This document shows, one piece after another, positions 27,597-35,507 of a DNA stretch of 64,000 nucleotides (its first letter is position 1; each line of letters starts with the position of its first letter). The stretch is from JACVRW01 sp963746825. GTDB taxonomy: Bacteria > Actinomycetota > Thermoleophilia > Solirubrobacterales > Thermoleophilaceae. Position numbers and translations under genes: made by a program. The stretch spans positions 1 through 64,000 of the forward strand of contig CAVVCU010000020.1 of the NCBI GenBank assembly GCA_963746825.1. The letters are read 5' to 3'. The notes below the pieces were generated by a model, which was not told the origin of the DNA, ran no database searches, and saw only the letters and a program-made list of their open reading frames with translations.

Positions 27597-28673
27597 ATGC
27601 GCCTGCTGTTCGTCTGTCCCGACATGCGCACCGGCGGCGCCGAGCGCCACTGGGCCACCCTCCTCCCCCTGCTGCGCGAGCGCGGCGCCGAGGCCGGGGT
27701 GCTGTGCCTATCGGAGGAGGGCGCCCTGTTCGGCGACCTGGTTCGGGCCGGCGTGCCGGCCCGGTGCGTTCACCTGCGCGGCCGTGCCGACGCGCGCGGC
27801 CTGAGGGCGGCCCTGGCCTGTGCGCGGCCACGGCCCGATGTGGTGGTGTCGCGGGGGGTGAACGGGCTGGTGGTGGCCGCCGCGATCGCCCGGCGCACCC
27901 GCGCGCCCCACGTGGTCAACGAGCACACGCCGTTGCAGGCCGACGGCGAGCTGCTGGCGCCCCACCGCCACCAGCGGCTGATCACCCGCGCGCTCGCGCC
28001 CCGCGTGGACGCGGTGATCGCGGTAGCCCGGCGGCAGGTCGATCCGCTGGTGGGCTGGGGCTACCGGCGCGAGCGCATCCGGGTGATTCCCAACGGCATC
28101 CAGCCCGTCGAGGCGAGCGAGCACACGGCGCGGCTGGCCGGCGGCGACGGCTTCGCCGTGCTCTGCGTGGCCCGGCTCCAGGCCGAGAAGCGCGTCGAGC
28201 GCTTCGTGAGCGCGATGGCCGATGCCCGGCGCTCCGAGCCGCGCCTGCGCGGCTTCGTTGCCGGCGACGGCGACCGGCGGCCCTACATCGAGCCCCTCGC
28301 CCGGCTGAGCGGCGTGGAGATGCTGGGGGAGCGCTCGGACGTGCCCGCCCTGCTCGAGGCCGCCGACGCGTTCGCCCTCTCGAGCAGCGCCGAGGCGCTT
28401 CCCATGAGCATCCTCGAGGCGATGGCGCACGGGCTGCCCGTGGTGGCACCGGACCTGGGCGGCAGCTCCGACGCCGTGGTCGACGGGGAGACGGGAATGC
28501 TGGTAGCGCCGGAGGACGAGGCCGCGCTGTCGCGGGCCTTCGTGGAGCTGGCCCGCGACCCCGAGCGTGCGCGGCGGATGGGCGAGGCGGGCCGCGTCCG
28601 CCAGCGCCGCCACTTCGCAGCCGAGGCGATGGCCGACGCCTACCTCGAGGCGTTTCGGCGGGTGGCCCGGTGA
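27597..28673 (+). CDS. GT4 glycosyltransferase
   Basis: ATG 27597 gives MRLLFVCPDMRTGGAERHW, the N-terminal GGAER motif. VVNEHTPLQADGELLAPHRH and VIAVARRQVDPLVGWGYRRE lead to the hinge RIRVIPNGIQPVEAS. The donor domain has VLCVARLQAEKRVERFVSAM and ALSSSAEALPMSILEAMAHGLPV, with the E-x7-E pair. 358 residues, intact. Similar proteins transfer GlcNAc, galactose or mannose in capsule loci. GTGA overlap with the next gene. Confidence 0.85.
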   Translation: MRLLFVCPDMRTGGAERHWATLLPLLRERGAEAGVLCLSEEGALFGDLVRAGVPARCVHLRGRADARGLRAALACARPRPDVVVSRGVNGLVVAAAIARRTRAPHVVNEHTPLQADGELLAPHRHQRLITRALAPRVDAVIAVARRQVDPLVGWGYRRERIRVIPNGIQPVEASEHTARLAGGDGFAVLCVARLQAEKRVERFVSAMADARRSEPRLRGFVAGDGDRRPYIEPLARLSGVEMLGERSDVPALLEAADAFALSSSAEALPMSILEAMAHGLPVVAPDLGGSSDAVVDGETGMLVAPEDEAALSRAFVELARDPERARRMGEAGRVRQRRHFAAEAMADAYLEAFRRVAR

Positions 28674-29740
28674 GCGATCGCCCGGACGTGCTGCTGCTCT
28701 CGCTGGGCACCACGCTGGGCTGGCGCGTGGCGGACACGATCTTCCTGGAGCAGCTCGGCCGAGCCGGCGTCTCGACCGCCGCGGTGTCGGTGCGCTTCGG
28801 CGCCGCCGGGCGCCTGCGCCGCGCCTATCCGGTGAACGACCTCGTGGAGGCGTCGGCCGCCCGGCGCGCGCTGCGCTCGGCGCTGCGTCGCCACGACCCG
28901 CGCGCGCTCGTGATCTCCAGCACCACGGCGGCCATGCTGGCCCCGACCGGCTCGTTGCCCTTCGCCGTTCGGCTCGACGCTCCGGCGCGGCTCAACCGCC
29001 CCGGCGCGCACAACGCCCCCCTGCATGAGCTCGAGGAGCGTGCTCTCGCGCGCGCCACGCTCGTGCTGCCCTGGAGCCGGGCCGCCCGCGACGCGCTGCC
29101 CGCCGGCGCGGCGCCGGCCGTGGTGGTGGCGCCGCCCGTGGTGCGCTCCGGCGAGCCCGCGTGGAAACGCGAGCGACTGGCCGTGGCCTACACGCCCGAC
29201 GTGAAGGCCAAGGGCCTCGACATCGTGTGCGCGGCCTGGGCGGCGGCCAGCGTCCCCGACGCCCGCCTGCAGGTGTTCGGGGTGGAACGCGAAACGGCGC
29301 TGGCCCACCTGGAGCGCACCGGTACGGCGGTGGCCGAGAGCATCGAGTTCGCGGGCTGGCGGCCGGCGGCCGACTTTCGCGCCGCCCTGCGCCACGCGCG
29401 GGCCTACGTGGGCGGAGCCCGCTGGGAGGACTTCGGCCAGGCGCCGCTCGAGGCACTCGCCGACGGCGCCCTGCTGGCCACCGTCCCATCGGGCGGTCCC
29501 TTCGAGGCGCTCGGCCTGGCGCGCGAGCTGGGCGGCGGGCTCGTGGCCCCCTCGATCGATGCCGCCGGCCTGGCTCCCGCGGTGCGGCGCGCGTTCGAGA
29601 TGCCGGACGTGGAGGTGCGCGCCTACCGCGAGCGCGCCATCGGTCTGTTGAAGCCCTTCGATCCGGCGGCGATTCAGCGCGTGATCGAGCAGGACGTGCT
29701 GCCCGTGTTGCTCAACCGCGGTGGCGCCTCACCGCGTTGA
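28670..29740 (+). CDS. GT-B glycosyltransferase-like protein
   Basis: GTG 28670 overlaps the upstream stop. The N-terminus VLLLSLGTTLGWRVADTIFL and INDL/ISSTTAAMLAPTGSLP-type strands replace the usual GGAE loop. A GT4-like C-terminal half reads LAVAYTPDVKAKGLDIVCAA, VGGARWEDFGQAPLEALADG and LATVPSGGPFEALGLARELG. The conserved acidic pair is present as EDFGQAPLEAL. 356 residues, intact. It probably completes the four-gene run of glycosyltransferases from 25907. The sugar and acceptor are unknown. Confidence 0.7.
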   Translation: MSDRPDVLLLSLGTTLGWRVADTIFLEQLGRAGVSTAAVSVRFGAAGRLRRAYPVNDLVEASAARRALRSALRRHDPRALVISSTTAAMLAPTGSLPFAVRLDAPARLNRPGAHNAPLHELEERALARATLVLPWSRAARDALPAGAAPAVVVAPPVVRSGEPAWKRERLAVAYTPDVKAKGLDIVCAAWAAASVPDARLQVFGVERETALAHLERTGTAVAESIEFAGWRPAADFRAALRHARAYVGGARWEDFGQAPLEALADGALLATVPSGGPFEALGLARELGGGLVAPSIDAAGLAPAVRRAFEMPDVEVRAYRERAIGLLKPFDPAAIQRVIEQDVLPVLLNRGGASPR

Positions 29741-30834
29741 GCACGGCCCGCTCCCAGCCCTCCGCGTCGGCCTGAGGGGGATGGCGCTCGGTCACCGCCC
29801 GGCTGCCGGCGGCCAGGCGGGCGCGCAGCGGCTCGTCGCGCACGAGGCGCCGCAGCGCCGCGGTGATCGCGCCGCGGTCCTCGGGATCCACGATCACGGC
29901 GTTCTCGCCCTCGACCGCCACGTCGCCCGCCGCCCCGGCCCGCTCGCTGCACAGCAGCGCCAGGCCGGCGGCCGCCCCCTCGCGGACGGCCACCCCGAAG
30001 GGCTCGTAGGTGCTCACCAGCGCCAGCACGTCCGCGCCGGCGTAGATGCCGGGCAGGTCGCCGGGCGCGACGTAGCCGGCGAAGCGGATCGCGGCGCCCG
30101 TCGCGCCCGCCAGGCCGCGCAGCTCGCCCTCGAGCGGCCCCGTTCCGGCCAGCACCAGCTCCGCCTCGCCCGCGGCGAAGCCCGCCGCCGCGAACGCGCC
30201 GATCAGCGCCTCCAGGTTCTTGTCGGGCACCAGGCGCCCCACGCACAGAACGCGCACCGGGGAAGCGCCGGGCTCGCGCGCGGGAAGGGCTAGGAAGGGA
30301 TCGAGATCGGCGCTCTGCAGTGCCACCTCGATCCGCGCCGGCGTCCACGCCGAGGCCGCGCAGCCGGTCGCGTCCCCGGCTCGAGGCGACGATGAAGCCG
30401 TCGAGGCGCGGCGCCAGCGCGCGGTGGATGCGCCGTTGGGCGCCCGACAATTCGCGATCGCTCCACGGGGTCAGCTCGCTGAACACGACCAGGGGGACGC
30501 CGCGGCGCCGGCACCAGGCCAGAGCGCGCCACGTGGCCGGCCCGAACTCCCAGGACACCACGCACTCCGCGCCCGATCGCGCCAGCGCCTCGCCCAGGCC
30601 GCTCGGCACGAGGATCGGAGTGCGCCCCGCGCGCCGGCGCTGGCGGGCGGCGAGGATCTCGTGGGGGTACGGGCCGCTTGGTGAGAACCAGTCCGGGCGC
30701 ATGTCCCACCCCGGCTGCACCCCCGACAGGTAGACCACGTGCGGCTCGATTCGACCGCGCTCGGCGAGGCGCGCGAACAGGGGCTCGCGGTAGGGCACGG
30801 GGACGGGCGGAACGATCGCGCAGCGCGGCGGCAC
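29712..30834 (-). CDS. GT4 glycosyltransferase (frameshifted)
   Basis: GTG 30834 opens PRCAIVPPVPVPYREPLFAR, then VVYLSGVQPGWDMRPDW and CVVSWEFGPATWRALAWCRR. This N-terminal pattern is typical of GT4 enzymes related to WbaZ/colanic-type transferases. A one-base shift near 30335 interrupts the hinge. The second half reads VRVLCVGRLVPDKNLEALIG, IRFAGYVAPGDLPGIYAGAD and LVSTYEPFGVAVREGAAAGL, the donor site. Corrected length is about 374. It converges with the upstream plus-strand gene, overlapping 29 bp. Confidence 0.8.
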
Positions 30835-30856
30835 ACCGCAACTCTGCCCTACCGGA

Positions 30857-30881
30857 GGGGTTCTGCGGGTAGCCGAACCCC
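30857..30881. promoter_or_regulatory. Inverted repeat between divergent genes
   Basis: GGGGTTC (30857-30863) and GAACCCC (30875-30881) form a perfect 7-bp inverted repeat with an 11-base spacer, in the gap between the GT4 start at 30834 and the secreted-protein gene at 30981. A TAGCCT hexamer follows within ten bases. It could be an operator for a dimeric repressor, or a hairpin; no T-run follows, so a terminator is less likely. Confidence 0.4.
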
Positions 30882-30980
30882 CTGCTAGCCTGCCCCGTTC
30901 GACTTCGGGGATGCCGGCCCCAAGTCTCTGCCGTCTTCCTCGCCCCGTTGTCCCCGTCCCACGAGGAGGGAATCCGCACA

Positions 30981-31598
30981 GTGATCCGCGTCCTGCGAAA
31001 TCTGCTCCTGCTGTCCCTGCTTGCCCTGCTGGCCGTGCCCGCGGCCGCCCAGGCCGACGCGGTTTCGGACTGCGCGAGCGACGGCGACCTCGACAGGCGC
31101 TACACCAACTCGCAGCTGCGCAGGGCGCTCGACAACATCCCGGGTGACCTCGACGAGTACAGCAACTGCCGCGAGGTGATCAAGAGCGCCATCGCGAGCG
31201 GATCGGACAACCGCAACAACCCGTCGGACGACGGATCCGGCGGGGGCGGTGGTGGTGGCACCGGCGGCGGCGGAGGCACCGGCGCGGTCAGCGCCGAGGA
31301 ACAGCAGGCCCGCGCCAACGACGACGCCGAGCTCAACGCGATCACCGGCGGCGCGAACGACGCGAAGCCCGAGGTGAATGTCGGGGGCGAACAGGTGCAG
31401 CCCGGCACGAATGGCCTCTTCGACCTGGCCAGCGCCAGCAACGACGTCCCCGTGCCGCTGCTGCTCACCCTGATAGCCATCGGCCTGCTCGCCATCGTCG
31501 GCGGGTTCGTTGCGCTGCGCGACCGGGTGCCGGGACTGGCGCGCGTCCCGCTCGTCTCCAAGATCCCTCGTGTCTCGCGCCCCCGTTTCCGTCGCTAG
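30981..31598 (+). CDS. Secreted, membrane-anchored protein with Gly-rich linker
   Basis: GTG 30981 gives VIRVLRNLLLLSLLALLAVP, a signal peptide ending AAAQA. A short domain follows (SDCASDGDLDRRYTNSQLRR, then YSNCREVIKSAI) with two cysteines that could pair. Then come a Ser/Gly-rich linker, an Asn-rich stretch and a C-terminal helix (PLLLTLIAIGLLAIVGGFVAL) with a basic tail. 205 residues. The first domain is not one I can name. It precedes and overlaps the O-antigen-ligase-like gene, so a role at the outer face of the polymerisation machinery is possible. Confidence 0.65.
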   Translation: MIRVLRNLLLLSLLALLAVPAAAQADAVSDCASDGDLDRRYTNSQLRRALDNIPGDLDEYSNCREVIKSAIASGSDNRNNPSDDGSGGGGGGGTGGGGGTGAVSAEEQQARANDDAELNAITGGANDAKPEVNVGGEQVQPGTNGLFDLASASNDVPVPLLLTLIAIGLLAIVGGFVALRDRVPGLARVPLVSKIPRVSRPRFRR

Positions 31599-33723
31599 CC
31601 CCCCGCGGCGGGCCCCGAGCCTCTCGCTTCCGAGCGGAGGCGCAGAGCCGCTCGTCTCACTGATCCTGGGCCTGGCCCTGGCGGGGATCGCCTTCGGTGC
31701 GGCTGGAGGCACCGAGCTCACCCGCACCACCATCGTCGAGGTGCTCGCCGTCCTCGGCGGCGCGGCCGTGGTGGCCGGCGCCGTGGTGTGGGGACGGCGC
31801 GGGCCGCTGTACGGGGCGACCTCGCTGGTGTGCTTCGCGCTGCTCGCCCTGGTCACCGCTTTCTCGATCACGTGGGCGATCGTGCCCGAGCTGGCGTACA
31901 TCGAGGCGGGCCGCACGCTGGCCTACCTGGCGATCTTCGCCGCGGGCGTGGCGGGCGCCCGGCTGGCCGCCGGCCTGGCCCCCGCCGTGCTCAAGGGAAT
32001 CCTGCTCGCGGCCGTGGCGGCGGTGGCCTACGCCCTGCTGGCCCGAGTCTGGCCCGGCTCACTGGCCGAGAGCGAGATCTCGAACCGCATCGGCCAGCCG
32101 TTCCAGTACTGGAACGCCGTGGGCGCCACGGCCGCGCTGGCCCTGCCCGGGCTGCTCTGGCTCGGCTCGCGGCGAGGCGGGAGTGTCTGGGGCCGCGCGC
32201 TGGCCTACCCCGGGGCCGGGGCGGCCGTGCTCGCCATTCTGCTCACGCAATCGCGCGGGGCGCTCGTCGCCGGGGTGCTGGGCGTGGTGGCCTGGCTCCT
32301 GATCGTGCCGCTGCGGCTGCGCACCCTGCCGGTGATCCTCATCCCCGCCGCCGGGGCGGCCCTGGTGGGCGCGTGGGCTCTGTCCAAGGACGCGTTCTCC
32401 ATTACCGCGCCGTCGCTGGCCGCGAAGGAGAGCGTGGGCTCGGAGTTCGGGCTGCTGTTGCTGCTGATGGCCGTGGTCCTGTTCGGGGCGGGCTTCGCCG
32501 TGAACCTGGCGCTCGACCGTGGCGCCGTGCCCGCGCGGATGAGGAACCGTGCCGGTGTTGTTGCCGTGGCGGCGGTGGGCGCAGTGGCCGTGCTGGCCCT
32601 GGGCTCGGTGGCCCTCAGCGACCGTGGGCTTGGGGGAACGATCAGCGACCGGGTCGACGAGCTGACCAGCGAAACCGACACCGCGCCCACCGCGACCGGC
32701 GCGGCGCGTTTCGGTGCGGCGTCGTCCACTCGCGGGAAGTACTGGAGAGAAGCGCGGCTGGTGTTCGAGGACCGCCAGGCGGTGGGAACCGGGGCAGGCA
32801 CCTTCCGCGTGGCGCGCCTGCGCCACCGCACCGACCCCAGCGTCACCGGCCACGCCCACGGCTACGTCTCGCAGACGCTCGCCGACCTGGGCCTGGTGGG
32901 CCTGGGCGCGAGCATCCTGCTGCTGGTGGCCTGGCTCGTGGCCGCTGCCCGAACCCTTGGGTTCGTCCCGCGCCGGATGTCCTTGACGCCCGAGCGCCAG
33001 GCCGTGCCCGCGCGGCGCGACTGGACCCCCGAGCGACTGGCGCTGGTGGGCCTCGCCCTGACCACGGTCGTGTTCGGACTGCAGTCGGCGATCGACTGGA
33101 CCTGGTTCATTCCCGGCCCGGCCGCGATGGCTCTGGTGGCCGCGGGCTTCGTGGCAGGCCGCGGCCCGCTCGCCGCCGGCGAGGGCCAGGGCGAAACGAT
33201 CGAGCTCGCCGAGCAGCCGGCCGAGCGCTCCCAGCTGCGGCTGGCGCTGGGCGCCGGAGTGATGGTGGTGGCGCTGCTCGCCGCCTGGACCATCTGGCAG
33301 CCCGAGGCCGGCGACCGGGCCACCGGCGAGGCGCTGACCCTGCTCGACGAGGGCGACTTCGAGGCCGCGCTGGTCAAGACCGAGGACGCGGCCTCGGCCA
33401 ACCCACTCACCGCCGAGCCGCTGCTGGTGCGCGCCTCGATCGAGACGCAGGCCAACCGCGAAGCCGACGCCCGGCGCACCCTCGAGGATGCGGTCCTGAA
33501 GTTCCCGGGCTCGTCGGACACGTGGTACCGGCTCGCCGCCTTCCAGCTCGGGACACTCGACCGCCCGCTGAAGGCCGCCCAGACCGTCCAGGGAGCGCTC
33601 TTCCTCGATCCGCTCTCGGCCCCCGCCCGCCAGCTCTTCCTCGAGGCTCGGGTCCGCGGGCGCGAGAAGGCGGTCGAGGCGGCGGAGCGCCAGGCGCGCC
33701 GGCAGGAGCGGTCCGGGGCCTAG
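31570..33723 (+). CDS. O-antigen ligase/polymerase-like protein with C-terminal TPR-like tail
   Basis: GTG 31570 lies inside the end of the previous gene. About 12 helices span residues 20-540. They include the Wzy/WaaL signatures ILLTQSRGALVAGVLGVVAW and GTGAGTFRVARLRHRTDP followed by HAHGYVSQTLADLGLVGLGA, which mark the large periplasmic loop of the O-antigen ligase family. After the last helix (MVVALLAAWTIWQPEAG) come about 150 residues with TPR-like helices (ALTLLDEGDFEAALVKTEDA, DTWYRLAAFQLGTLDRPLKA). 717 residues, intact. It would polymerise or ligate flipped glycan units outside the membrane; the TPR tail could bind a partner such as the upstream secreted protein. Confidence 0.85.
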   Translation: MSRAPVSVASPPRRAPSLSLPSGGAEPLVSLILGLALAGIAFGAAGGTELTRTTIVEVLAVLGGAAVVAGAVVWGRRGPLYGATSLVCFALLALVTAFSITWAIVPELAYIEAGRTLAYLAIFAAGVAGARLAAGLAPAVLKGILLAAVAAVAYALLARVWPGSLAESEISNRIGQPFQYWNAVGATAALALPGLLWLGSRRGGSVWGRALAYPGAGAAVLAILLTQSRGALVAGVLGVVAWLLIVPLRLRTLPVILIPAAGAALVGAWALSKDAFSITAPSLAAKESVGSEFGLLLLLMAVVLFGAGFAVNLALDRGAVPARMRNRAGVVAVAAVGAVAVLALGSVALSDRGLGGTISDRVDELTSETDTAPTATGAARFGAASSTRGKYWREARLVFEDRQAVGTGAGTFRVARLRHRTDPSVTGHAHGYVSQTLADLGLVGLGASILLLVAWLVAAARTLGFVPRRMSLTPERQAVPARRDWTPERLALVGLALTTVVFGLQSAIDWTWFIPGPAAMALVAAGFVAGRGPLAAGEGQGETIELAEQPAERSQLRLALGAGVMVVALLAAWTIWQPEAGDRATGEALTLLDEGDFEAALVKTEDAASANPLTAEPLLVRASIETQANREADARRTLEDAVLKFPGSSDTWYRLAAFQLGTLDRPLKAAQTVQGALFLDPLSAPARQLFLEARVRGREKAVEAAERQARRQERSGA

Positions 33724-33729
33724 AGACCC

Positions 33730-34281
33730 CTACGGCCGCAGCGCTCGCACCAGCAGCGTTCCCTTGCGCCGCCTCACCGAGCGCACCTCGAATCCCAGCT
33801 CGCCCAACAGCCCGGCCAGCGAGCGGCGCGTGAAGCGGCGCAGGTGGGGCGAGAGGGGATCCTCGGGCCGGCCGATCGGGTGCGCGGCGGGCGTCGTGAG
33901 GGCGAGCTCGCCGCCCGGGCGCAGGACCCGGCGGATCTCGGAGAGCAGGAGCTGCACGTCGCGCACGTGCTCGATCGTCTCGGCGCACAGGACGAGGTCG
34001 AAGGCGTTGTCGGCGAGCGGCAGCGGCGCGTCCGGGTCGAGCTCGACGTGCCGCGCTGCCGGAAGCCGGCGGCGGGCGCGCTCGAGCGCCACCTCCGACA
34101 CGTCGGCCGCGGTCAGCTCGCGGGCGTCGAGCTCGGCGCTCAGGCGCCCGTCGCCGCAGCCCAGATCGAGGGCCGCGCCCACCGGGCCCAACGAGCGCAC
34201 GAAGGCCGAGAGGTGGGCGGGCGGCGGGCCCTGATCCTCGGGCACGAGCTCCCACAGCTCGTCGTCGTAGCGGCTCGCCAT
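33730..34281 (-). CDS. Class I SAM-dependent methyltransferase
   Basis: The core reads ALDLGCGDGRLSAELDAREL (SAM loop), AADVSEVALERARRRL, FDLVLCAETIEHVRDVQLLL and LRPGGELALTTPAAHP. 183 residues from ATG 34281 (ATG 34287 is also possible). It converges on the ligase gene six bases away and diverges from the GNAT gene with only 18 bases between starts. This is a Methyltransf_11 type; the substrate is unknown. Confidence 0.8.
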   Translation of the reverse strand: MASRYDDELWELVPEDQGPPPAHLSAFVRSLGPVGAALDLGCGDGRLSAELDARELTAADVSEVALERARRRLPAARHVELDPDAPLPLADNAFDLVLCAETIEHVRDVQLLLSEIRRVLRPGGELALTTPAAHPIGRPEDPLSPHLRRFTRRSLAGLLGELGFEVRSVRRRKGTLLVRALRP

Positions 34282-34286
34282 ACGCA

Positions 34287-34292
34287 TATCCT
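34287..34292 (+). promoter_or_regulatory. Candidate -10 hexamer for the GNAT gene
   Basis: TATCCT ends seven bases before ATG 34300, the leaderless spacing seen elsewhere in the window. It lies in an 18-base divergent gap. Confidence 0.45.
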
Positions 34293-34299
34293 GGCGGGG

Positions 34300-34839
34300 A
34301 TGGACACGGTCGGCGGGCGCTGGACGTTTCGAACGGCGTCCCCGGAGGACGCCGCGCAGGTCGCCGCCGTGCTGAAGGAGGGCTTCGAGAGCTACCGCTC
34401 GTTCGCGCCGCCGGGCTGGGAGCCGCCCACGTCGAACTGGGATCTGACTCTCCTGCGCGAGCAACTCGGGGAGTCCGACGTGTGGTGCCTGTTGGCGGAG
34501 TGCGACGGCGCCCCGGCGGGCCACGTGTCCCTCATGCCGGCCGCGAGGCACGCCCGCCACCCGTCCTCCGAGCCCGCCCTGGCCCAGCTGTGGCACCTCT
34601 TCGTGCGCACGAGCTGGTGGGGATCCGGTCTGGCGAGCGAGCTCCACGGCGAGGTCCTGCGGGAGGCGGGCCGGCGCGGCTACACCGCGATGCGCCTCTT
34701 CACCCCGCTCGCGCAGGAACGGGCGAGGGGCTTCTACGAGCGCGAGGGATGGACGCTCACCCGCGCGCCCGTCGAAGCGGCGCCGGGGTTCGGCATGCCG
34801 CTGGCCGAGCTTCGCCGCGCGATCAACAGCAGCGTGTGA
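34300..34839 (+). CDS. GNAT-family N-acetyltransferase
   Basis: The sequence has the GNAT layout: an N-terminal WTFRTASPEDAAQVAAVLKE, a central HLFVRTSWWGSGLASELHGE (the acetyl-CoA-binding R/Q-x-x-G-x-G/A loop in variant form) and FYEREGWTLTRAP near the end. 179 residues, intact. Substrate unknown. Its last 106 bp overlap the end of the convergent methyltransferase frame. Confidence 0.8.
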   Translation: MDTVGGRWTFRTASPEDAAQVAAVLKEGFESYRSFAPPGWEPPTSNWDLTLLREQLGESDVWCLLAECDGAPAGHVSLMPAARHARHPSSEPALAQLWHLFVRTSWWGSGLASELHGEVLREAGRRGYTAMRLFTPLAQERARGFYEREGWTLTRAPVEAAPGFGMPLAELRRAINSSV

Positions 34840-35507
34840 CCGAAGGGCGCCGCACGGCGACGCGAGCCCAGCGGGTCGAGGCGATGCAGGGCGTGCTGCA
34901 CCCGCGCCGGCAGGCGCCGCCAGCTGAAGGTGACGGCGTACAGCTCGGGCGTGAGCCCTGCCGCCCGCGCCTCGGCGAGCAGGCTGCGCGGCGACAGCGG
35001 GATGTCGTCCGGCGTGCCGTGCACCCGGGTGCCCAGACGGGCTCGGTTGGCCAGCGTCAGTCCGGCTCCCACCGGGTGCCAGAGTCCCGGCTCCACCGCG
35101 ACCAGGGCACCCCCGGGGCGCAGCAGGCGAGCGGCCTCGGCGAACACGGGTGCGAGCGGGCCCTGGTAGGCGACGTGGTGGAGCACGAGCCGGTAGAGCA
35201 CGACATCGAACGAGGCCGGGGCGAAGTCGAGCTCTCCGGCCCGGCCCACCACGCCGGCGTCGAGCTGATCCGACTCGACCATGGCCGGATCGAGATCGAC
35301 CCCCGTCAGCCGCCAGGCCGGTCGCGGAAACAGATGGCGGCCCGGATGCCAGCCGCAGCCCACCGACAGCGCGTCGCCCCCATCGAGGCCGAGCCGGCGC
35401 ACGAGCAGCTCCCGCTCGCGGCGCTCCCCGTGGTCGTAGTGGATCTGCAGGGTCGCCGCGCTCGAGCGGCGGTCAAGGAGGTTGTCCTCCTGAAAGGGCT
35501 CGCTCAC
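34734..35507 (-). CDS. Class I SAM-dependent methyltransferase
   Basis: GTG 35507 is chosen because it overlaps the upstream stop (GTGA) and opens VSEPFQEDNLLDRRSSAATL. The core reads LSVGCGWHPGRHLFP (SAM loop), TGVDLDPAMVESDQLDAGVV, FDVVLYRLVLHHVAYQGPLA and LRPGGALVAVEPGLWHP. 257 residues as read. The family would normally end near HTLLLIARR. The last 30 residues are antisense to the GNAT gene and low in complexity, so a missed stop or a base error near 34830 is possible. Confidence 0.75.
   Translation of the reverse strand: MSEPFQEDNLLDRRSSAATLQIHYDHGERRERELLVRRLGLDGGDALSVGCGWHPGRHLFPRPAWRLTGVDLDPAMVESDQLDAGVVGRAGELDFAPASFDVVLYRLVLHHVAYQGPLAPVFAEAARLLRPGGALVAVEPGLWHPVGAGLTLANRARLGTRVHGTPDDIPLSPRSLLAEARAAGLTPELYAVTFSWRRLPARVQHALHRLDPLGSRRRAAPFGHTLLLIARRSSASGMPNPGAASTGARVSVHPSRS

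Noticed and set aside
30857..30881. Rho-independent terminator
   Set aside because: The 7-bp inverted repeat has no following T-run and lies between divergent starts, not after a stop.
33407..34255. Minus-strand 282-residue frame across the ligase end
   Set aside because: It is Arg/Ala/Gly-rich and is a shadow of the methyltransferase at 33730-34281 and of the ligase tail.
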